From the NCBI GenBank assembly GCA_037200685.1, contig JBBCIG010000016.1, positions 124,001 through 188,000 of the forward strand: a DNA stretch of 64,000 nucleotides, given 5' to 3'. Below, in pieces: positions 52,247-59,829 of the stretch (position 1 is its first letter; each line of letters opens with the position of its first letter). The stretch is from JAJKIP01 sp037200685. Lineage in GTDB: Bacteria; Bacteroidota; Bacteroidia; Chitinophagales; Chitinophagaceae. Below the pieces are notes generated by a model. It worked only from the letters and a program-made list of their open reading frames with translations. It was not told where the DNA came from and searched no databases. A program made the position numbers and the translations under genes.

Positions 52247-52278
52247 GTAAACATAATACGCAGTTTTTTTACGTGCAA
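52247..52278 (-). promoter_or_regulatory. Bacteroidota-type promoter of T9SS paralogue 2
   Basis: The minus strand shows ttg (52276-52278) and tatgtttac (52247-52255) with the same 20-base spacing as the promoter at 49597-49629. The upstream block (acgtattttctgtagt, then gcaagcttttgtagcg) is almost identical to copy 1. Confidence 0.6.
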
Positions 52279-52477
52279 GCTTTTGTAGCGTTTTTTCTAT
52301 AAGTTTTACGTATTTTCTGTAGTAATCTTACTAGTGATGTTGAGGGTCAAATGATTATCAAAGGAATATTTAAAGATTTTTTTAGTTGAATCTTGGAAAA
52401 ATACGGGCTTATACTGATTTATACGCAACACTCATGGCTTGTAATGGTCAGATATTCCACAAGTACCCGTAAATAAA

Positions 52478-52498
52478 AAAGCGACCTTAAGGTCGCTT
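52478..52498 (-). terminator. Terminator of the atpBEFHA operon
   Basis: aaagcgacctt and aaggtcgcttt form a near-perfect palindrome, with a T-run on the minus strand (the plus strand reads aataaaaaagcg). It lies 29 bp after the atpA stop. Confidence 0.88.
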
Positions 52499-52526
52499 TC
52501 CCAATTTATTGATATGAGTCAGTAAA

Positions 52527-54107
52527 TTAATTCTTGTATTGCGGAATAATGCTATTCGCCAGTTCCACCATTTTCTTTATCCCTTCTTCCGGAAGGTTTC
52601 CTTTTTTAAATTCAGCCATTACATCCGATAGTTTATTATCCATTTCCATTAAAAAATGTTCTTCAAATTCCTTCACTCTCTTTACAGCCACATCTTTTAT
52701 CAGGCCGTTCGTACCGAGATAAATAATCGCTACCTGTTTTTCTACTGCAAACGGAGAGTACTGCGGTTGTTTCAACAATTCTACGTTACGGGCACCTTTA
52801 TCCAGTACATTCTTGGTAGCAGCATCCAGGTCACCACCGAATTTAGAAAACGCTTCCATTTCACGGTACAGCGCCTGGTCAAGTTTTAATGTACCTGCCA
52901 CTTTCTTCATCGATTTGATCTGCGCATTACCACCCACACGGCTTACCGAGATACCTACGTTGATCGCCGGGCGGATACCTGAGTTAAATAAGTTTGTTTC
53001 CAAAAATATCTGTCCGTCCGTAATAGAAATAACGTTGGTAGGAATGTAAGCGGATACGTCACCGGCCTGTGTTTCGATAATAGGCAGGGCCGTTAAAGAT
53101 CCGCCGCCTTTTACCAAATGCCTGATGCTATCCGGTACATCGTTCATGTTCTTAGCTACATTATCATCGCTGATAACTTTCGCAGCTCTTTCCAATAAAC
53201 GGCTATGCAAATAGAATACGTCACCGGGATATGCTTCACGGCCCGGGGGACGGCGCAACAACAATGATACTTCACGATAAGCTACAGCTTGCTTTGAAAG
53301 ATCATCATATATAATTAATGCAGGACGACCGGTATCACGGAAAAACTCCCCGATAGCCGCACCCGCAAACGGCGCATAGAATTGCAACGGAGCAGGGTCA
53401 GATGCCGAAGCCGCAACGATGATCGTGTACTGCATCGCACCGGCATCCTGGAATGTTTTCATTACTCCGGCGATCGTAGATGCTTTCTGACCAATCGCTA
53501 CATATATACAATACACAGGTTTGCCTGCGTCAAAAAATTCTTTCTGGTTAATGATCGTATCAATACAGATCGCCGTTTTTCCCGTCTGGCGGTCACCGAT
53601 CACTAATTCACGCTGGCCACGGCCTACGGGAATCATCGCATCAATCGCTTTGATACCTGTTTGCAAAGGTTCCTTCACCGGCTCACGGAAAATTACACCC
53701 GGCGCTTTTCTTTCCAGCGGCATTTCATAACGTTCGCCGGCAATCGGGCCCTTACCATCAATCGGTTCGCCCAATGTATTGACTACTCTCCCCACCATTC
53801 CTTCACCCACTTTGATAGAAGCGATCTGTCCTGTCCGGCGCACCTGGGAGCCTTCCTGTATACCGGCGGTGTCACCCATTAATACAACACCAACATTATC
53901 TTCTTCAAGGTTCAATGCAATGGCACGTACCCCGCTTTCAAATTCAATAAGTTCGCCATAACGAACATTACCTAAACCGTACACACGGGCGATACCATCA
54001 CCCACCTGCAGTACAGTTCCTACTTCTTCAAGATCCGCCCCTGCGTTAAAGTTGCTTAACTGCTGGCGAAGTATCGCACTTATTTCATCTGGTTTTATAT
54101 CTGCCAT
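52527..54107 (-). CDS. atpA: ATP synthase F1 subunit alpha
   Basis: This is the F1 alpha subunit, non-catalytic nucleotide-binding partner of beta. The P-loop GDRQTGKTAI is near residue 170 and the signature PAINVGISVSRVGG is near residue 365. The frame is open to 54143, but the 12 extra residues (LNSPLGVGGTY) are encoded by a palindromic repeat. The ATG at 54107 (MADIKPDEISAILRQQ) is the normal start, giving 526 residues. It is the last gene of the operon; atpG, which often follows atpA, is absent. Confidence 0.95.
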   Translation of the reverse strand: MADIKPDEISAILRQQLSNFNAGADLEEVGTVLQVGDGIARVYGLGNVRYGELIEFESGVRAIALNLEEDNVGVVLMGDTAGIQEGSQVRRTGQIASIKVGEGMVGRVVNTLGEPIDGKGPIAGERYEMPLERKAPGVIFREPVKEPLQTGIKAIDAMIPVGRGQRELVIGDRQTGKTAICIDTIINQKEFFDAGKPVYCIYVAIGQKASTIAGVMKTFQDAGAMQYTIIVAASASDPAPLQFYAPFAGAAIGEFFRDTGRPALIIYDDLSKQAVAYREVSLLLRRPPGREAYPGDVFYLHSRLLERAAKVISDDNVAKNMNDVPDSIRHLVKGGGSLTALPIIETQAGDVSAYIPTNVISITDGQIFLETNLFNSGIRPAINVGISVSRVGGNAQIKSMKKVAGTLKLDQALYREMEAFSKFGGDLDAATKNVLDKGARNVELLKQPQYSPFAVEKQVAIIYLGTNGLIKDVAVKRVKEFEEHFLMEMDNKLSDVMAEFKKGNLPEEGIKKMVELANSIIPQYKN

Positions 54108-54113
54108 ATATGT

Positions 54114-54135
54114 ACCCCCAACCCCTAAAGGGGAG
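54114..54135 (-). repeat. Hairpin-plus-GGGG repeat (left member of a facing pair)
   Basis: acccccaacccctaaagggg is the inverse of the motif at 54214-54236. The two face each other across 78 bp in the atpH-atpA spacer. That is the same geometry as the ends of the DUF559 modules in leuS, but without cargo. Confidence 0.65.
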
Positions 54136-54213
54136 TTAAGCAACTCACCGCTTTCAGGATTTTTTTTATTGTTAATTAAAAAATTTTAAAATGAAAGAGC
54201 TATACCACCAAAG

Positions 54214-54236
54214 TTCCCCTTTAGGGGACAGGGGGC
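54214..54236 (+). repeat. Hairpin-plus-GGGG repeat (right member of a facing pair)
   Basis: cccctttagggg followed by acaggggg. A third copy of the same motif lies at 55566-55586 in the atpE-atpF spacer. Confidence 0.65.
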
Positions 54237-54237
54237 T

Positions 54238-54801
54238 TTATCTTATCTTATAAATAAAGTCATTATTATCAAACTGCTTCGCAATTGTTTTCAGATCATA
54301 AGCAATACTGGCATCTACCAGCTTATCGCCGACTTGTAAAACAAACCCACCTACAATTGCTTCATCTACTTTAGCTTCCAGTTCAACATTCTGTATTCCT
54401 GCGGATTTTTTCACCTGGTTTATAATAGCCTCTTTTACAGCGTCACTTACGGGAGCAGCTGTAGTAAGTTTTACGATATGAATATTCTTATGCGTTTTAT
54501 ATTGACTGATAAAAGCAGTAGCTATTTCAGGAAGGTTGCTTTCCCTGGCTTTTGTAATCAACAGCGTATTAAAAGCAGCAGTTAGTTCTGATAATTTACC
54601 TGCCGTAACAGCAGTAAGAATTTTTTTCTTGGTATCTCCTTTAATAACAGGGCTGCGCAGCAAGTTCACAAAGTCAGGATTGCTTTTGCAAACAGCCTCC
54701 AGCCATTGCATATCCGCGAATACCTGCTCCAGCTCACCTCTTTCAAGAGAGAGGTCAATCAGTGATTTTGCGTATCGTGCTGCTAAACGGGGATTAGGCA
54801 T
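54238..54801 (-). CDS. atpH: ATP synthase F1 subunit delta
   Basis: The delta subunit (OSCP-like) links F1 to the b-subunit stalk. The N-terminal start is ARYAKSLIDLSLERGELEQV. The conserved C-terminal segment is VDEAIVGGFVLQVGDKLVDA, with SIAYDLKTIAKQF after it. The length of 187 residues is normal. It lies between atpF and atpA in the usual order B-E-F-H-A. A 77 bp spacer with gagttgcgag word repeats separates it from atpF, and 130 bp with a repeat pair separates it from atpA. Confidence 0.93.
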   Translation of the reverse strand: MPNPRLAARYAKSLIDLSLERGELEQVFADMQWLEAVCKSNPDFVNLLRSPVIKGDTKKKILTAVTAGKLSELTAAFNTLLITKARESNLPEIATAFISQYKTHKNIHIVKLTTAAPVSDAVKEAIINQVKKSAGIQNVELEAKVDEAIVGGFVLQVGDKLVDASIAYDLKTIAKQFDNNDFIYKIR

Positions 54802-54812
54802 AAAATATAGTT

Positions 54813-54838
54813 TCGAGTTCTGAGTTGCGAGTCACGAG
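54813..54838. repeat. gagttgcgag word repeat in the atpF-atpH spacer
   Basis: gagttctgagttgcgagtca followed by cgag is the word repeat found at 16104-16138 and inside leuS. It is followed by inverted-looking actcgcagcttcttaactc. Confidence 0.55.
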
Positions 54839-54878
54839 TATTTAAACTCGCAGCTTCTTAACTCATAGCCCGCAGCTT

Positions 54879-55373
54879 TTAATTCAATTTTACTTCGTCT
54901 ACCAGCCCTTTAATATGAGCTTCCTGCGCCTCTTTGTTTCCTAATTCTTTTCTTAATATTTTTTCACTTACTTCAATTACCAGTTTACCTACCTGGTTTT
55001 TCACTTCCGTCAACGCTGCCATCTTTTGCGCATTAATGGCTGCTTGTGTTTCCATCAATATTTTATTGGCCTCGGTCTTCGCCTGTTCTTTCGCTTCGTT
55101 GATGATCTTGTCTTTTGTTTCCCTTGCTTCTTTTAATAACTGCCCTCTTTCTTCACGGGCTTTCGCCAATAAGGCTTCGTTTTCGCTTTTCATTTGCGCC
55201 ATTTCCGCTCTCACTCTTTCCGCAGTCGCTAACGAATCAGCAATAGATTGCTCTCTTTGTTTTAATCCTTTTACAATGGCGGGCCATGCAAATTTTCCCA
55301 GTATAAAAAATACGACGAGGAAAGCCAGCAGCGTCCATATCAATAAGCCGAATTCGGGAGTAAGAAGATTCAT
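54879..55373 (-). CDS. atpF: ATP synthase Fo subunit b
   Basis: The b subunit forms the peripheral stalk. One N-terminal membrane helix (LLIWTLLAFLVVFFILGKFA, residues ~9-28) is followed by a long charged helix (ALLAKAREERGQLLKEARET and onward) that forms the dimeric coiled coil. The length of 164 residues is typical. It follows atpE, but 260 bp that contain a terminator-like hairpin and two repeat families intervene. Confidence 0.93.
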   Translation of the reverse strand: MNLLTPEFGLLIWTLLAFLVVFFILGKFAWPAIVKGLKQREQSIADSLATAERVRAEMAQMKSENEALLAKAREERGQLLKEARETKDKIINEAKEQAKTEANKILMETQAAINAQKMAALTEVKNQVGKLVIEVSEKILRKELGNKEAQEAHIKGLVDEVKLN

Positions 55374-55430
55374 ATATAAAAATTAAAAAGTCAAAAGTCG
55401 AAATTGTTCTTCCATTTGCAACATCTCGTA

Positions 55431-55510
55431 TTCATTTGCTGAATAGCGAACAGAACCCTGAAGAGTGCGACGCAACAGACGATGATAGTAGCAATACAGC
55501 TGGCTATCAA
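55431..55510 (+). repeat. Copy H of the ~85 bp interspersed repeat
   Basis: Key words are ttcatttgctgaatagcgaa, gaagagtgcgacgcaacaga and cgatgatagtagcaatacag. It is inserted inside the ATP synthase operon, between atpE and atpF. Confidence 0.8.
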
Positions 55511-55565
55511 AATAAACACTTCGCTTTAAAGAACTTTTGTTTTTAGTTAAACTTGCCGATCTAAG

Positions 55566-55586
55566 TCCCCCTTTAGGGGACAGGGG
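55566..55586 (+). repeat. Hairpin-plus-GGGG repeat in the atpE-atpF spacer
   Basis: The sequence is cccccctttagggg, then acagggg. It matches the motif at 54214-54236. Confidence 0.6.
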
Positions 55587-55595
55587 TTTTAAAAA

Positions 55596-55628
55596 CTGCA
55601 TCCTCCGCCCTGTGCTTTGGATGCAGTA
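55596..55628 (-). terminator. Terminator-like hairpin between atpE and atpF
   Basis: On the minus strand actgcatcc pairs with ggatgcagt, nine pairs around a 15-base loop, followed by ttttt. It begins 6 bp after the atpE stop. In an otherwise continuous operon it should cut transcription partly after atpE. Confidence 0.7.
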
Positions 55629-55633
55629 GTTTG

Positions 55634-55870
55634 TTAGAGCACCATAGCCAAAAAGCCTACGATGATTCCGAACAACGCGGCACCTTCTACAAGGGCGGCA
55701 GTCAGGATCATGTTAGCCCGGATGTCGTTCAACGCTTCCGGCTGGCGTGCAATAGATTCAACAGCTCCTTTACCTATCTGGCCGATACCAATACCTGCAC
55801 CGATAGCTGCGAGACCTGCACCGATCGCACCACCTGCATTCGCTAAGTCTGCTAAGAAAAATAAATGCAT
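55634..55870 (-). CDS. atpE: ATP synthase Fo subunit c
   Basis: This 78-residue proteolipid has two hydrophobic helices: GGAIGAGLAAIGAGIGIGQI, and MILTAALVEGAALFGIIVGF with the ion-binding Glu in ALVEGA. The connecting loop is ARQPEALNDIRA. No Na+-type ligand set is apparent, so proton coupling is likely. About 8-15 copies form the ring, so more protein is needed than of the other subunits. The hairpin just after its stop fits that need. Confidence 0.95.
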   Translation of the reverse strand: MHLFFLADLANAGGAIGAGLAAIGAGIGIGQIGKGAVESIARQPEALNDIRANMILTAALVEGAALFGIIVGFLAMVL

Positions 55871-55904
55871 ACTTCTACTTTTATATTAAGTGATAAAAAA
55901 CGTT

Positions 55905-57095
55905 TTATACTATTACCGCATCATCGTATTTCGCCGGGCTTTCTTCTTCGTGGTGATGTGACCCTTCTCTTGCCTGGCCGATAAACACCGCCGTCAGCAT
56001 TGCGAAAATGAATGCCTGGATAAATGCTACCAGTACTTCGATGAAATAAATGAATATGGTAAATGCTATGGAAACCGGTGATACTCCCCAACCAACCGCC
56101 GGGCTGAGCTTACCGAAAATGAAAATCAATGATATTAAACAGATAATAATAATGTGCCCGGCCACCATGTTGGCGAAAAGACGTATGATCAATGCCATGG
56201 GCTTAATGAATACACCGAGAAACTCAACCGGAACGAGGATGAATTTTACTCCCAATGGAATGCCCGGCGGATTGAAGATATGGCCCCAGTAATGCTTATT
56301 GGAACTTGCCAGTATGACTACAAATGAAATAAGACCGAGAATAACCGTGAAAGCGATATTGCCCGTGACATTCGCCGACCCGGGAATAAGACCGAATACG
56401 TTATTGATAAGGATAAAAAAGAAAACAGTTAGCAAATAAGGTAAATACTTTCCGTAAGCATGCCCAAGATTTGGCTTTGCAACTTCATCTCTTACAAAAG
56501 TGATGATGGGTTCAAAGAAACCTTGCGCACCTTTTGGCGCCGTGGTTACGCCTTCGCCCCTGTTATACCGCTTTGCGATGCGCAACATGATCCAGACAAA
56601 CAAGCCTAAACCTATTAACATCTGAACGACATTGCGGGTAAGTGAAACATCGTATATTGTTACAGTTGTATCCAGTTCGCCTTCCTCATTCACGGGAACA
56701 ATCTGTTGTGCGCTGTACTTTTTAGGATCGAGGCCCATGTGGGCGATGGTCTCATCTGTAAGTAATTTATAACCATTGTATGCTTTATGCCCGTGCTCAA
56801 ATTTGGATGACATAAAGCTGGTAAAACCTCTTTGGGGTGAGTAAAGAATAACCGGCAACGGAATGCTAATTGGGTGAGTAGTACCGTCTGCGTTTTTAAC
56901 ATCTAAAAAATGAAAATCATGAGAATTCAGTACGTGACCGAAGATGAGCCCTTTCGCATCAAAGCGATCTTTTTTGGGAGCTTCATGAGGGGGATTTTCT
57001 CCGCCTTCATGCTGCGCAAAAACAGGCACGAAAAACAAGGTGAAAATAACGCTGAAAGCCGCTACGGTAAAGGATTTGAATAGCTTTGAAGTCAT
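55905..57095 (-). CDS. atpB: ATP synthase Fo subunit a
   Basis: Subunit a forms the proton half-channels against the c-ring. The C-terminal 230 residues are the normal subunit: the conserved Arg is in IIRLFANMVAGHIIII near residue 310, then FAMLTAVFIGQAREGSHHHE near the end. The N-terminal 150 residues are an extension with a signal peptide (VAAFSVIFTLFFVPVFAQ) and a soluble domain (HVLNSHDFHFLDVKNADG). This is usual in Bacteroidota. It is the first operon gene in the window; no atpI homologue lies directly upstream. Confidence 0.93.
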   Translation of the reverse strand: MTSKLFKSFTVAAFSVIFTLFFVPVFAQHEGGENPPHEAPKKDRFDAKGLIFGHVLNSHDFHFLDVKNADGTTHPISIPLPVILYSPQRGFTSFMSSKFEHGHKAYNGYKLLTDETIAHMGLDPKKYSAQQIVPVNEEGELDTTVTIYDVSLTRNVVQMLIGLGLFVWIMLRIAKRYNRGEGVTTAPKGAQGFFEPIITFVRDEVAKPNLGHAYGKYLPYLLTVFFFILINNVFGLIPGSANVTGNIAFTVILGLISFVVILASSNKHYWGHIFNPPGIPLGVKFILVPVEFLGVFIKPMALIIRLFANMVAGHIIIICLISLIFIFGKLSPAVGWGVSPVSIAFTIFIYFIEVLVAFIQAFIFAMLTAVFIGQAREGSHHHEEESPAKYDDAVIV

Positions 57096-57158
57096 GCCCT
57101 TTCTGAAATTTGCGGCAAAGATAAGGGTGGATAGTTTAAAAATGAGAAAAAAAGCTGC

Positions 57159-57647
57159 TTATATCTCGCCTTTTTCTTCCAAATATTTTTTGATTTTTTC
57201 TAACTCAATTACATCAAGCTGGTCTTTAGGCCGACCCACTGCTTTCTTATTTATTATCAAGTCATTTATGTGTAAAAAGGGAACAAAAATATCTTCTATG
57301 GCGGCTATATTAGCTGATTTAAGGCATTCATCAAAACTGGTACTCTCGAGCCCTTTCATTTTTGTCATCAGGTCGAGTTTAAAGCCTGTATTTAAATTAA
57401 AATTTGTCCAGCCTGGAATGATCTGCATTCTATTGATCATAAAATAATCCTCGCCGGTATATTCTTCAAATGCAAGACGATAATTTTCGCGGTTCTCTGG
57501 AGTATCCTCCAGCCAAACATCTATATCTTCAGTTGTTCTCTGATATCCATTGAGGTTAGTAGCTACCCCACCCACCATAATATACCTGATTTTGTATTTA
57601 TTCAGGGTCCGCCAATAGTTCAGCAGGTCTTCGTCAAAAATATCCAT
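57159..57647 (-). CDS. Nucleotidyltransferase-fold protein
   Basis: The protein has the minimal nucleotidyltransferase core: YIMVGGVATNLNGYQRTTED then IDVWL (the GG and the D-x-D pair), near residues 23-46. The third acidic strand lies in FKLDLMTKMKG near residue 98. It is 162 residues. Relatives are found in DUF6036-like and AbiEii/MNT-type proteins, several of which act as toxins or antitoxins. It is coupled to a small upstream gene by a TAATG overlap. A toxin-antitoxin or modification role is possible but not shown. Confidence 0.78.
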   Translation of the reverse strand: MDIFDEDLLNYWRTLNKYKIRYIMVGGVATNLNGYQRTTEDIDVWLEDTPENRENYRLAFEEYTGEDYFMINRMQIIPGWTNFNLNTGFKLDLMTKMKGLESTSFDECLKSANIAAIEDIFVPFLHINDLIINKKAVGRPKDQLDVIELEKIKKYLEEKGEI

Positions 57648-57877
57648 TAGTCATTCTTATTGGAAGGGTGCTTACCGTAAGTAATTTTTGCATTTGACAA
57701 CATAAAGTTGACCTTCATAAGTCTTGTCATAGTCAAAAATCTTTCTTTATGGCTTTTATTAAGATCGTTTTTTAATTGATCTGTTGCTGCTTTTTCATAA
57801 AAGCTCTCAGGCTCCTGTAAGAAGTTTTTATACAGGGCATCTTTTTCTTCATCTGTTAAACGATTATACTCTTTCAT
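57647..57877 (-). CDS. Small hypothetical partner of the nucleotidyltransferase
   Basis: This 76-residue charged helical protein (LTDEEKDALYKNFLQEPESF, YEKAATDQLKNDLNKSHKER, FLTMTRLMKVNFMLSNAKI) has no signal peptide and no known DNA-binding motif. Its TAA stop shares one base with the ATG of the nucleotidyltransferase gene, so translation is coupled. It is not a HepT/HEPN protein, because the R-x4-6-H signature is absent. It could be a small antitoxin or adaptor; this is inference. Confidence 0.72.
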   Translation of the reverse strand: MKEYNRLTDEEKDALYKNFLQEPESFYEKAATDQLKNDLNKSHKERFLTMTRLMKVNFMLSNAKITYGKHPSNKND

Positions 57878-57906
57878 CTACCTGTAAAATACTAAAAAAT
57901 TAGATT

Positions 57907-59685
57907 TTATAGAGCCTTATCAGCTCTTTTTTCAAACTGCATTTCATACAATTTGGCGTAAAACCCGCTATTTTGAAGTAATTCTTTATGCGTCCCCATC
58001 TCTTTTATTTCTCCTTTATCCAGCACAATGATCTTATCGGCCTTTCGAATTGTTGAAAGCCGGTGTGCAATGACGATAGAGGTCCGTCCTTTTATTAATG
58101 TGTCAATCGCATGCTGGATCAGTTGCTCGCTTTCGGTATCGACGGAAGAGGTAGCTTCGTCCAATATTAAAATGCGGGGATTGTATAATAGTGCCCGGAT
58201 AAAAGATAAAAGTTGCCGCTGGCCCAGAGATAAAGTGGCGCCACGCTCCATTACGTTATAATCATAACCGCCGGGTAACTGCATAATAAAATCATGCATG
58301 TCAATCAGCTTCGCCGCCTCGATTACCTTTTCTCTGGAAATATCTTCATTCCGCAACGTAATATTATCCATTACCGAACCGGAGAAAAGGAATACATCCT
58401 GCAGCACTACGCCGATATTTTTTCTTAGGAAATCAAGATCATATTTTTCAATGTTCACGTCATCAATCCGGATAACGCCTTTTTGAATATGATAGAGCCT
58501 GTTCAGCAAACTGATGATGGTTGTTTTGCCACTTCCTGTATGGCCGACTATGGCAACTGTTTCTCCCGGTTTGATGGTAAAGCTGATATCTTTCAATACA
58601 TAATTCTCTTTTGCATAAGTAAACCATACTTTTTCAAACTCCACTTTTCCTTTCAAATCATCTGCGGGTTTATACGCCATTGCATGATCTTCCGCAATGA
58701 AATCATCATTATCCAATACTTTAAAAACACGTTCGCTTGCGACCACGCCCATTTGCAATACGTTGAATTTATCCGCCAAAACCCGTAACGGACGGAACAA
58801 CAGGTTTAAAAAAAGAATAAAAGCCATCAATGTTCCCTGCTGATTTTCCTGCAGGTTCAATGCTTCTTTTGCCGTCCACCATACGACCAAACCGGTTGCG
58901 ATGGCCAATACAATTTCTACTAACGGGAAAAAAATAGAGTAAGCGAATATGGCTTTGATGTTGGCATTGCGATGTTCCTTGTTTATTTTTTTAAATTTAT
59001 CAGATTCTCTTTCTTCCGCGGCGAATGCCTGCACTACCTGCATGCCCGTGAGATGCTCCTGTACGAAAGCATTTAAATGCGCCACCGCATTTCTCACTTT
59101 AAAAAAAGAATGGTTGATGCTTTCTTTAAAATAATAGGTTGCAATGATAATAATAGGAAAAGGTATCAAAGCGATTAATGTAAGGCCCCAATCCATCCAG
59201 AACATGACGCCGAGTACACAAACAATAGAAAGTAAATCGGCGATAATAGGAACGAGCCCTTCGGAAAATATATCATTGATGGATTCAATATCGTTAATTG
59301 TTCTCGTGGTTAATGTGCCGATCGGAGTTTTATCAAACTGGGAAAGGTTCAGGCCTACTATTTTTTTATAAACCGCCACCCGCATATCTCTTACTACCGA
59401 CTGGCCCAGCCATGCCGTGGTGAATGAAAACCAAAAGCGCATTGCTGTTTCTACCAATATCAACCCGATTTGTATCAGCGTAATAGTAATCACCATTCTT
59501 TCCATAGAATTGGCGATGTAATTATTAACCGTAATCTGGATCAATAAAGGACGGACCGGTGTGATAACAGCAAGGAGGATAGCAAGCGTTACGGATAAGT
59601 AAAACTTCCTTTTGTACGGAGCTGCATATCCGAAAACCCTTTTTAATACAGCGATGTCAAACTTTTTGGGCGAAGCTTCTGGCAA
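57907..59685 (-). CDS. ABC exporter, MsbA-like (fused permease and ATPase)
   Basis: This 592-residue half-transporter has an N-terminal six-helix membrane domain (residues ~25-320) and a C-terminal ATPase: Walker A GHTGSGKTTIISL near residue 375, signature LSLGQRQLLSFIRAL near 478, Walker B PRILILDEATSSVD near residue 498, and the switch His in IVIAHRLSTIR. Homodimers of this type export lipids, drugs or peptides. No substrate gene is adjacent. The gene stands alone between the nucleotidyltransferase pair and a 144 bp spacer. Confidence 0.93.
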   Translation of the reverse strand: MPEASPKKFDIAVLKRVFGYAAPYKRKFYLSVTLAILLAVITPVRPLLIQITVNNYIANSMERMVITITLIQIGLILVETAMRFWFSFTTAWLGQSVVRDMRVAVYKKIVGLNLSQFDKTPIGTLTTRTINDIESINDIFSEGLVPIIADLLSIVCVLGVMFWMDWGLTLIALIPFPIIIIATYYFKESINHSFFKVRNAVAHLNAFVQEHLTGMQVVQAFAAEERESDKFKKINKEHRNANIKAIFAYSIFFPLVEIVLAIATGLVVWWTAKEALNLQENQQGTLMAFILFLNLLFRPLRVLADKFNVLQMGVVASERVFKVLDNDDFIAEDHAMAYKPADDLKGKVEFEKVWFTYAKENYVLKDISFTIKPGETVAIVGHTGSGKTTIISLLNRLYHIQKGVIRIDDVNIEKYDLDFLRKNIGVVLQDVFLFSGSVMDNITLRNEDISREKVIEAAKLIDMHDFIMQLPGGYDYNVMERGATLSLGQRQLLSFIRALLYNPRILILDEATSSVDTESEQLIQHAIDTLIKGRTSIVIAHRLSTIRKADKIIVLDKGEIKEMGTHKELLQNSGFYAKLYEMQFEKRADKAL

Positions 59686-59829
59686 AATGGTTACAATTAG
59701 CGAACAGCAAATCTAAGCTAAGAGATCGAAGAAGAAAAAGAGAGAAAAGAGCCGGGAGAAAACACTTTCATATACAACAACGACTTTCGAATAACTCTTT
59801 TTACCTTCTTCTCTCTTTTATACTCTTAG

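Larger units (their letters stand above)
52082..52526. other. Intergenic region atpA to T9SS paralogue 2
   Basis: The 445 bp hold the leader and promoter of the T9SS gene, then about 150 bp of A/T-rich sequence, and the atpA terminator. No atpG gene is present where it is usually found in this phylum. Confidence 0.7.

Noticed and set aside
54108..54143. A longer atpA starting within the palindromic repeat
   Set aside because: The extra 12 residues come from the repeat; MADIKPDE at 54107 is the usual alpha-subunit start.
57647..57877. HepT/HEPN toxin partner for the nucleotidyltransferase
   Set aside because: The small protein lacks the R-x4-6-H ribonuclease signature and is too short.
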